From: Leptasterias polaris
Taxonomy: Eukaryota > Echinodermata > Asteroidea > Forcipulatida > Asteriidae
NCBI GenBank assembly: GCA_037783415.1
Contig: JAZGTN010000059.1
Coordinates: 5,084,001-5,148,000, forward strand
Reading direction: 5' to 3'
DNA: 64,000 bases
Shown: one piece after another, positions 55,365-64,000 of the stretch
Numbering within the stretch: the first letter of the stretch is position 1
Layout of the letters: each line of letters opens with the position of its first letter
The notes under the pieces: model-generated
What the model was told of the DNA's origin: nothing
Seen by the model: the letters and a program-made list of their open reading frames with translations, nothing else
Databases searched by the model: none
Program-made: the position numbers and the translations under genes

Positions 55365-56079
55365 TACTCCTAGAACTATGAGGTTCATTCCGCTATCGTC
55401 TCCATTACCCTCAGAGTGACATGTACAAAATCCTATTCGAAACTTTTTTCCCTTCACATTTCTGCACCTACAGTTAATTTCCCAAACCGGATCACGCCAA
55501 AATTAGGCTCTATGTGTTCCTTATACTCTCATCGAGGTCGGGTTGGGTCCAGAAAATCCACTCCGCAAAACAAAAGTTGCAAAAAGTGATAAATTCTCAC
55601 CGTTTTCAGAATCCTCGCCTTCCGTTAACAAAATGGCCGCCGTTGAAATTTTCCTCCTGGTAGTGCTGCGCGCTACGCTGGTAACGATTATACAGAACAT
55701 TGGTTGTTGTGGACCAGCATTGCGCCTATGATTGTATACGTGAACCGTTGGGTTTGTTACCAGCGTAGCACGCAGCATTACCAGCTCAAAAATTTCAACG
55801 GCGGCCATTTTGTTAACGGAAGGCGAGGATTCTGAAAACGGTGAGAATTTATCACTTTTTGCAACTTTTGTTTTGCGGAGTGGATTTTCTGGACCCAACC
55901 CGACCTCGATGAGAGTATAAGGAACACATAGAGCCTAATTTTGGCGTGATCCGGTTTGGGAAATTAACTGTAGGTGCAGAAACGTGAAGGGAAAAAAGTT
56001 TCGAATAGGATTTTGTACATGTCACTCTATGAGGGTAATGGAGACGATAGCGGAATGAACCTCATAGTTTCTAGGAGTA
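55365..56079. mobile_element. 715-bp palindrome with 9-bp target duplication
   Basis: Arms of about 320 bp (55365-55686 and about 55760-56079) are almost perfect reverse complements around a 75-bp spacer. The tips TACTCCTAG / CTAGGAGTA are inverted, and AATATGACC is duplicated exactly outside (55356-55364 and 56080-56088). Nine-base duplications and long terminal repeats fit a Mutator-like foldback element. Both strands show the same start of a reading frame (MGPENPLRKTKVAKSD) because of the symmetry, and it has no known domain. Confidence 0.9.
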
Positions 56080-56167
56080 AATATGACCTATCACAGGAAA
56101 CTTATGAAAATCATTGAAACATGAAAATAATTTACAAAGAAAAGGTTGGTTCTGAATAATTAGGCAG

Positions 56168-56430
56168 TAACAGTGTGAGGACCTGGTGTTCACCATGTTG
56201 TAATGACCGGGTTGGTGGCTGGCCGCTGTTATTGTACTCAGCGAAAGCCCGGTTCCTCACTCTGTGATTTTAAATAATCTTTCACAAAAAACAAAAACAG
56301 TAAAAATATTCTGAAATTGTGAGTTTCTTTCTCAGATTCTTTTTTGAGTTCTATGTATGTTTAAGAGCCATTCTTTAGGCTGTGAAATTTTTGCATGGAC
56401 CTAAATCTACTTTGCATGCTGATCGTCTTA
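56168..56430. mobile_element. Degraded relative of the 54.5-kb element
   Basis: AACAGTGTGAGGACCTGG, GGGTTGGTGGCTGGCC and TTCCTCACTCTGTGA preserve the termini. TTTTTGCATGGACCTAAATC shows that the longer flank is part of the repeat. Confidence 0.65.
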
Positions 56431-57398
56431 TGCTTTGCATAATGATGGTTTCATGTTCGTACCAGCTACCTTAAATTGATACATTGTCTGCGCGTTCATG
56501 CAAAGGCATGGTATGCGCGTACACAAGGCACAATCTCTTCTTGCCAAAAAATACAAAAACAATTTATTTTTCATCAATGTCATAGTTTCTGCACAACAAC
56601 AGTGCATGCAGAACTTTTACGCAACAATATGCTTGTTCAGGGGCCATTTATCCTATTGGCTAGTTCACAGAGCCAGTCTTTATATTACATGTTAACACTC
56701 CCCCGTGTGACCAGTCTTTGACCAATCAGAGTGCAAGGTTTTTATTGATATTGCACATTTCATGACCCATAATTTTAAAAGAAATTTTTGGCCCAAGGAT
56801 TTTAAGTTCTTCCTCAAACCACACAATGAACAAAATGAAACGGACATTTGAGCCAATACATTCTAGGAAAAATAATGGAACTTTTCAATTCTTGTAAATA
56901 TGCAACTTAGAGGTTAAAAGGAGATATAGGATCAAAACATAAGCATGCTTTACAAAAAAACTATTTGTCAAAGATGTACCCTAATTGCAAGAAATTTGGT
57001 TTTTTAAGGCCCCTAGAAAAAACTAGCTGAACCCTGTAACGAGCCATTTTGTAATTTTAAAAAACCCAAAGGAAACGTGTCCAGGCTCATTTCAGGAAAA
57101 TAAAAATAACTAGCCAGTTTATGTATTCAATTTAGAAAAAAAAAAGTTACAAACCTTTATAAACAAATATAAGGTCAATTGAATTTTGGTTTTGTTTTGT
57201 ATTTTATTTGTTGACATCACTGTAAAGCCACTTGAGAAAAAAGTAATAATAAACAGTAATAATTATGTTAAGACACGCATTGGTACTACAGGGTCTGGAT
57301 TGCATTTTTGGAGGTCAGCCAAATATACCAACATGATGTTGCCAAGTTGTTGACTTTTTCACAGGGTGAATGAATTAAAATAATCTTGGGAATAATAG

Positions 57399-57555
57399 AC
57401 CGATCCATTAAGCCCCGCCTCCTTTACGAGTTGACCAATCACAGCCGCGAAACCCGATCACCATTAGTGCAAAGATCACCAAACGGCTCAAATGGTGATC
57501 AGATTTCGCGGTTGTGATTGGTCAATGAGAAATGGGCGTGGCTTAATGGATCGGT
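57399..57555. mobile_element. MITE, 157 bp
   Basis: ACCGATCCATTAAGCC at the left and GGCTTAATGGATCGGT at the right. TTGACCAATCACAGCCGCGA is mirrored by TCGCGGTTGTGATTGGTCAA-like text, and ATCACCATT by AATGGTGAT. It carries inverted CCAAT boxes and a CACCC-like GGGCGTGGC, so it could act as promoter DNA. Confidence 0.83.
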
Positions 57556-58504
57556 GTATTGGCATGCTAACTAAACATCCAGCGACCAGCGTTAGTCAGG
57601 TTAAGGATGCAACGGCTATCAATATTGTTTGCCATAAGACAATAGAGATAAATCTTCTCTGTGTGCTTGTTTAAATAAAAAAAGTTTAATTTTGTCAATA
57701 TCTTCATATTTTTTCTCATTTGATTCTGGTCATATGACAAGTTTTCTGGTCTAGTAACAGTTTTGAGCTTCAAGCCCTGCAGTCTTGTGGATTTTATAGC
57801 ACACATCCTCTACATTTATTGATTGTAACAAAAAAAAGATCAGGCAGCAGTCTCATGAGAGCCGTTACTTCAAACATTTGATGACTTCTCCATAAACCTA
57901 GAATTTACCAGGAACTATAATGTTAACACAAAATCTGCTTTTTTAAAGTCAAGAATGTTGACAAAAAATGTTGAGCTTGCCATCAGTAGGCAATAAAATA
58001 CTTGCAAGTCCCATGGCTTCAAACATCTTGTCAAAATTTGAAGAATATTTGTCTAGTGGCTCTTGTGAAAAGATTAGTTTTGATAACATAACAAAATTAA
58101 CTTACTGGTTTGCAGTTTAATGAGTTGCCTTGCTGTCTGCTGTCCATCACTGGGCTTGTCACATATAGCCTCAATGCTTCCAAGTTTATCTTAGTGTTCC
58201 TCTGCTTTTACTTTAGTAGAACAAATCTCAAAGATATTTCATGGAGCCAATTGCCTCAACAGAAGTGAGACCACTGTTATCATACATGTAAATCAGGCAT
58301 GCAGTGATTGACCAGGGTGTTTCCTGGTCAAACCAATTTCTCTCTCCACACTTCACTACACACTCACACAAAAGGTCATGCCTAATCCATACATACTTGG
58401 TTATTCTTACCTTTCTGGGCTAATGTATTCAAAAGAGCTACTTGCATATGCAAATTATTTACAACTGTATGAATATTCATACACTATTTGAGTATCTATG
58501 TACA

Positions 58505-59179
58505 CACTGGAGGAAATTACACATTAAAATACAACGTATCAACATGGATATGCAAATCAGTGGTTGGCAAAGTTACTGGCAGCACATTTTAGCATTTAAT
58601 ACAAATAAATGCGGTCAACATTGGCGGTCAAACTGCCTAGTCCACTGATTTATAAATGTCATCAATATATATTTCACCCCTTTTCTAACTATTCTATAAA
58701 AACTGTTGTATTTGAGCAACACAAATTAATTTGTCTAGATCGGTTTAAAATAATGCATTGTATAACTGGGTTGGCACAAATTTGACCTGTGTGAAAAATT
58801 ATATAAACTTTTTAAAAAGAACAATGTTTTTTTGTTTCGGGTAACAAATTTGACCTGTGTGAAAAATTATATAAACTTTTTAAAAAGAACAATGTGTTTT
58901 TTTGTTTTGGGTAGCAAAGTGTATATTTTATTTTAAACCGATCTAGACAAATTAATTTGTGTTGCTCAAATACAACAGTTTTTATAGAATAGTTAGAAAA
59001 GGGGAAGAAATATATATTGATGACATTTATAAATCAGTGGACTAGGCAGTTTGACCGCATTTATTTGTATTAAATGCTAAAATGTGCTTTACAGTGAAAG
59101 CTGCCAGTAACTTTGCCAACCACTGATTTGCATATCCATGTTTGATACGTTGTATTTTAATGTGTACTTTCCTCCAGTG
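58505..59179. repeat. Long inverted repeat, 675 bp
   Basis: Arms of about 250 bp (58505-58757 and 58929-59179) are nearly identical in inverse orientation, from CACTGGAGGAAA to CCGATCTAGACAAATTAAT. The right arm has a small insertion, TTTACAGTGAAAGCTG. The spacer holds a direct duplication of about 70 bp (TTTGACCTGTGTGAAAAATT, twice). No reading frame. Confidence 0.9.
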
Positions 59180-59289
59180 AATAGTTAGAAAAGGGGAAGA
59201 AAGTACAAATTTTATTGTCAAGTTTTAACAAATTCATCAGCATTGGAATGCAGGGCTTTATGTTTCAGGAAGTTGACCAGTAAAGCAGT

Positions 59290-59625
59290 GGCATCTAACT
59301 GGGAGTGGGTGGCATGAGGGGCACATGCCCACCCATTGATGTCTAGTATGCCCCACCCCCCAGTCCCCCATTTGAAATTTGTTTAAGATTAAAAATTAGC
59401 TAAGTAAAATGTTACATTTAATGCAAGTTTTAATTTTTCCACTAGCAAGCAAATTTATTTGTTTTTACACTTACTCAGATTACCATATAAAAAATACTAA
59501 ACTGGGCTTGTTTAAGAAAAAAGCAAACTGAAACTTTAGTTTTAATTGGCCGAATTAAGTGCCCCCTAGAGAAAAAGGTGCGCCCCTTCATGTTGTGCCT
59601 CCCTAAAATTTCATCTTAGTTTATG
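59290..59625. mobile_element. C/G-run repeat element, copy 2
   Basis: Pairs with 26830-27150: CCCCACCCCCCAGTCCCCCA, GGGCTTGTTTAAGAAAAAAG, AGTTTTAATTGGCCGAA and GGTGCGCCCCTTCATG, in the same order. Confidence 0.55.
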
Positions 59626-59762
59626 TGCTGTAAGTAAGTAATGAACCACTGATTGTGTAGTTCTTCAAGCCTGTTTTCTTGATTGATTCAAAATTAATAT
59701 TTGGTTTCAAAAAAATGTTGTCTTTTGTACATAAATGTTTGTTTATTTTGTTTGCATAACAG

Positions 59763-59830
59763 TTTCAGTCTTCAAAACATCTACTTGTCAATTAATAAAT
59801 GTTTGAGACACATGTATCATCAATCATCAT
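59763..59830 (+). ncRNA. Repeated exon-like unit, degraded copy P3
   Basis: Acceptor TTTGTTTGCATAACAG, then CTTCAAAACATCTACTTGTC, AATTAATAAATGTTTGAGAC. A convincing donor is missing, so the copy may be dead. Confidence 0.4.
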
Positions 59831-60232
59831 GCTGATTGGCAAAATGAAAAACCTTGCTTCTCTGTAAACAGATAAATCAATTAATAAAAATATATGTATA
59901 CGGGTGAAGTCGAGGAAGTCATACAAAGTTGACGCTTAAAAAACCTTTAAATATCACTGCACAAATATTTTTACAAAATATCAAATCCTCACCGTGAATA
60001 CATTTGTTATTAGCCTAATATCAACAAATTAATTCAGTTCAAATTTGCATTATAGTAAATTTTGTGACTTGCATGGATTTGACTTTTCCATTTCTCAATG
60101 TGGCAATGTACCATTATTTACCTGACACTTATATATTACTTAGTTTAAATATCCCAAGTAATTGTATCATTGCACAATACTTTTAATTTTTTTTTGTTTT
60201 ATTGCAGCAAATTGTATTTTTTTTGTGTACAG

Positions 60233-60333
60233 CAAGGTTTGCCACCTCTAAAGAGATCTACCCGTCAACAAGTAAATGTCTGAGCTCTGCATAATAATCA
60301 GCCTTGTAAAGGAACTGTCCTTTCTTATAAAAG
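60233..60333 (+). ncRNA. Repeated exon-like unit, copy P4
   Basis: Acceptor TTTTTTTTGTGTACAG, TCTAAAGAGATCTACCCGTC, AACAAGTAAATGTCTGAGCT and donor TTATAAAAG|GTAAAT. 101 bp. It is close to M1-M3 in the first half although on the opposite strand. Confidence 0.58.
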
Positions 60334-60427
60334 GTAAATTCCCTTTGATTAAAACAAATCATTATTCTTGTTCACATTGTTTGAAAAGCCTATAAATTCT
60401 GAAGACACTCTCCTGCATGGCATCTTA

Positions 60428-61273
60428 AGCCCTTTTCACATGACAAAAAAATGACCATGGTCCTTTGCTACGAATTTTACGAGCGCTGATTGTTTATTTG
60501 TTGTCAACGTGGGTGACTGATTTAGCAAGCTTTCACACGGTAAAAAACTAACAACCATTGTGCGCTATGAAAGTGCACACACCACTGGTAACCAGCCAAC
60601 TACTGGTAAATCTGTGAAATAGATAATACTATACCAGTAGTATTAAGTCGTTCCAAGTTTTCTGAGGGCAAAACCATGCGTCGAAAAGGTTTAAGATTTT
60701 TTGCCAGGAAAGGTTTTTGGTATTTTAGAAGCATGACTTACCGATTGCAGTGTTGATAAAACAACGTGCAAGCTGAATTCCTACATTCTCAAAAGGAATG
60801 TTCCTATTGGCTGAATTGCTACATTATGTAGGAATTCAGCCAATAGGAAAATGTTATGCAGTACACACAGCGGGTAACAAATTTTATTTAACAGAGTTAA
60901 AGGATTGCTGCAAAAAAAGATGCACTAGCGTGATTGGGTACAGCCCCTTGACATGCAATGCAAAAGTTCACACACAAAAGTTGTCACGCATGGGCAGTGT
61001 GGGAGACTTCTCACAGGACGTCGTTCAATAAACAAAGGTTCCCTTCACAAGATGATTTAGCGTACATCCTTGGTCAAAACTTCCACTAGTGTAAGATTTT
61101 GTCGTAGGTCCGGACCTCCGACAAAATGTAGCAATGTTGGACATTATTACAAGGGACCCTGGTCAGTGTAAACATTTTTGTCCTTTCACACGAGGTACAT
61201 TTTGTAAAATTTTACAACCATGCTACAATTAAGCAAGGGACCCTTGCTAAATTGCTCTCGTGTGAAAGGGGCT
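60428..61273. mobile_element. TIR element, 846 bp
   Basis: AGCCCTTTTCACATGACA at the left and, reversed, AGCCCCTTTCACACGAGAGC at the right. Interior repeats include GGAATTCAGCCAATAGGAA and an inverted partner. No transposase frame and no clear target duplication. Confidence 0.65.
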
Positions 61274-61895
61274 ATAGAGTGTTTGTCCTATATAAGAGAA
61301 GGCAGCCATCTTCAAAACAGTGTAACTTACTGGGAAATTGAAGCCTGGGCTTAATTGTTTTCAGTGGTTTTTTTAACTACCTATAGGCCCCCTATCCTTT
61401 TACTCAAATTGCCACCAATAAAAAAAAGCTGTATAATTGTATCACATGTAAGAGTCCAATTCTTTCCTGAAAAATAACCTCTTGCAGCAATATGCCCATG
61501 GAGCTGAAAATGTTCCTTTAATTTAAATCAAATTTATACCTAAATTCTAAGCTGATGTATCCATTTAATTTTTCTGCCAATAGGCTAGACAGGCATGCCG
61601 ATCTTCAATGTTTTCCCCATCAACAAAAATAACAAAAAATACAAAATTGCTTTCCGCCTTTGTTGCCCCCAAAATCACAGTTGCTTTGGTTGCAACAATC
61701 AAAATAATCTTGACACGCACAAGTTCCTCAAAACTTTTGTTGCTGTATTTCATGTTGCTTTTCGTTACTCTTTTTTTAAATTAAAAGTAAGTACAAATTC
61801 GTTAGGTAAAAGAAATTTACAAGAAACTTATTGTTTTAGTGGTTGAAAATGTTGTATACACACTAAATGTTGCAAATTGTGCGTTTGTGTTGCAG

Positions 61896-61966
61896 TGAGG
61901 CTTGCCATGGCCAAAGAAATCTACCCATCAACAAGTAGAATAAGCTGCACTCTTCATCAGTTAAAG
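61896..61966 (+). ncRNA. Repeated exon-like unit, copy P5
   Basis: Acceptor GCGTTTGTGTTGCAG, GAGGCTTGCCATGGCCAAAG, AAATCTACCCATCAACAAGT, AGAATAAGCTGCAC and donor GTTAAAG|GTGATT. 71 bp. Confidence 0.55.
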
Positions 61967-62006
61967 GTGATTTCCCCCAAAAATATTTAAAATAGTTACA
62001 CCTGGT

Positions 62007-63365
62007 CAGTGTTGTGACTACACTGGTCGGGGCTGGTCGGCACTAACCAGTTCTAAAAAATCCCGACCGGCTCTCAAGCAATGTTACGACATTGCCGACC
62101 GGTACTTTTTGCTACTAAATAAGCTTAAAAACTAAGGAATTCTTCTTACGTAACTGAAAACTATCAAAATCAAAAGTGTTGTTAAATCTTGTCCTCGACG
62201 ATCGCGATTGATCAATTCTTGTTGTGTCATTTTTATTTCAAGTTGACTGTTTGATGCAGCGATGTTTCCCCTTTCCATGTTAGCAGAAAAAAATATATTC
62301 TCACAGCGTCTGATTGCTGCCGCATCCTTTGAGTAAAGCATTAGAAAAACCTAGGAACCAGACGATAGTAGAACGTATAGCTCTACGTTACGCATCAGTA
62401 CACGTAGCCAGACTTCCTCCTTTTGATGCATGTGTTTTATTTTTTATCTAACTCACAAGTTGTGAGCACACATGTCGTTCGTTCACGCGGCGGTGTTATT
62501 TTTCTTGTCGCTATTGTACGACAGAAACGACGCTCATTAGAACCCTCGCTTCACGCCGCTCCGCCATACCAGTTGTTCACAAATCATTCTCCACTGTTTC
62601 TCCATTATTTTTGTCACATTTATGTGTTCACGAGGGAGATATAGACAAGAAAATTATTTTCTTACGGAAGTATGAAGAAAGAAAGTGCACATCTCCGAGC
62701 AGTGCACAATCCAATAATTTTTTTATTAGTCTGGACCGTACGTGCGTAACTGCGCAAACCACATTGACTTCTACTGGGTACCTGACTCACTACACATTAG
62801 ACTTGTTAAAAGTCCATCAATTTTCAAAGGTTTCTGCGTTCAGCGCTCGCACACCAAATGTATCGCGATCTTTGTCCCCATTTTTCTCACTGGATTTACA
62901 CGATTCACACGGGTCGACTTTTTGGTAAAAAAAAAAAGAATTTCCGGCAAAAACCGGAGGAATCACATCCCTGGATCATTCTATGTTTTCTTAATACTAA
63001 CTTACCTTATTAAGTTGCAAGAATTTTACACAACTTACATTTAATAAATAACAAATACTTTATTTGATTAAATTTGACACTCGTCTCATTTCACTTGTCA
63101 TCAGCTCCAGATATATGAAAGATTTTAGAATTTGTGAGGTATGGCTGGGTATAAAAACTTGATATATGGCTCAACATGTGTACTTCTAATTCAGCAAAAT
63201 ACATTGTATGTTGTTAGTGTCTAGAACCCATAAAATATGTATTTTTAAGGGTGTAAAAAAAGGGTGGACCCCTGATGAACGCCTCGCTCAAGCGCTCGGT
63301 ACCTCGCATAGCTCGCTCCTCTGTGAAAATTAACCGGCTCTTAAAAACTTCTGGTCACAACACTG
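62007..63365. mobile_element. hAT-like TIR element, 1359 bp
   Basis: CAGTGTTGTGAC at the left and GTCACAACACTG at the right are perfect 12-bp inverted repeats of the CAGTG type. Interior sub-terminal GGTCGGGGCTGGTCGGC and TTAACCGGCTCTTAAAAACT also show inverse similarity. Frames of 70-105 codons on the + strand around 62423-63044 overlap each other and match nothing I know. No clean 8-bp duplication was found. Confidence 0.6.
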
Positions 63366-63789
63366 AAAATGGGGCCGTGTGGTGATTGTGTGCAGAATGT
63401 CTCTTACTCTGGTTTATTAAACAAAGGTAAAAATCAAAAGTTTTCTTGCAGCATTACAATTCATCTAAAAGTGGGTTTTTGTTTTTCGGCAATCATTTGT
63501 AAAGCAATAAAAGTTCAACTAAGAAAATTGCAATGCTACAGTGCGAGTTGACTTCCCAAATTCCTGTGCATGGTTTCACAACCACTCATCAGACACTTCC
63601 ATTCTAAAATAATTGGGGTTAAGCCCGCAGTGCGTGCGTGCACCCAGGGCAGACTTGGCTTTTTTATAATGGTACATACAAACTGCCAAGACATAAAAAT
63701 GCCCAAGCAAATCCTGTTGCTCAATAAAATGGCAACTTTTTTACATCAATTTGGGTTAAACAAAGAAAAAAGATTAGAGTGGGACTTGA

Positions 63790-63905
63790 ACATGCGACCT
63801 CCTGGAGGTCCGAGGTTCAAGTCTTGCTCAAGTTATTTTTTCTTTGTTCAATCCCAAATAATTTAAAATTTACCTTTAGTCAGTTTCCTTTATAGTTTAT
63901 TCTTT
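63790..63905 (+). mobile_element. SINE family 2, fullest copy
   Basis: Preceded by CATGCGACCTCCTGGAGGTC, with a B-box-like AGGTTCAAGTCTTG. The shared 3' part is TTTCTTTGTTCAATCCCAAA and GTCAGTTTCCTTTATAGTTT. Confidence 0.62.
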
Positions 63906-64000
63906 GATTTTTTACGCGCAGTCCCTCAATAGAGCCCACTTTTAATTTTGCAAAATGCTGTTGTTGCTCCGGTATTAGACTCAAATTAACCCCCAAAACT

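Noticed and set aside
55521..55898. 125-codon minus-strand frame and its +-strand twin starting MGPENPLRK
   Set aside because: The pair exists because the DNA is a palindrome. No known domain, and the frame runs into the spacer.
62423..63044. Transposase in the CAGTGTTGTGAC element
   Set aside because: The three overlapping + frames share no motif with any transposase I know, and none extends through the element.

Overview
The window reads as intron-rich, repeat-dense animal DNA. It has split exons with GT/AG borders, tRNA-derived SINEs, LINE and LTR-element fragments, many short elements with terminal inverted repeats, and several satellite arrays. There are no bacterial-type operons, rRNA genes or CRISPR. 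The overall look (short 'ATTTCATAGAGCTGCTTA' elements, TTAGGG-type interstitial repeats, long foldbacks) fits a marine deuterostome, most likely an echinoderm. That assignment is an inference from general appearance, not a demonstrated identity.

The only protein gene I can name is the 3' end of a receptor tyrosine kinase on the + strand (706-4032). Four exons carry the C-lobe of the kinase domain ([14 protein letters not shown]) and a short tail ending in a YINV phosphotyrosine docking motif. The 5' exons lie upstream of the window.

Layout. 0-4 kb: the kinase gene, with hairpins and minisatellites in its introns. 4.4-8.4 kb: an old tandem duplication. One copy carries a SINE and the other an internally deleted Gypsy-like LTR element. 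9.4-15.5 kb: a possible promoter, two 1.1-kb hAT-type non-autonomous elements with perfect 8-bp target duplications, and degenerate tandem DNA. 15.5-19.2 kb: a LINE 3' end, a nested foldback and a 50-bp satellite (about 27 copies). 20-34 kb: exon-like, non-coding-looking units, a hAT transposase relic, and a series of tandem arrays (68, 38, 25 and about 100 bp). It also holds five copies of a conserved hairpin motif. 34-44 kb: AT-rich DNA, SINEs and two further arrays. 44-52.4 kb: a minus-strand series of repeated exon-like units, with a TTAA-flanked element. 54-63.4 kb: long palindromes and TIR elements, with three more exon-like units on the + strand.

The feature that best deserves follow-up is a family of about 60-118-bp units with intact splice-acceptor and splice-donor borders but no shared reading frame. 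It occurs at 22.4-22.9 kb (+), 45.1-51.7 kb (-) and 59.8-62.0 kb (+). The simplest reading is one or more long non-coding RNA genes built from a duplicated exon, arranged partly head to head. Exonised transposon copies are the main alternative. Next in interest is the five-copy hairpin motif at 30.96-33.52 kb, whose closing stem shows compensatory base changes. A 715-bp near-perfect palindrome (55365-56079) has a 9-bp target duplication.
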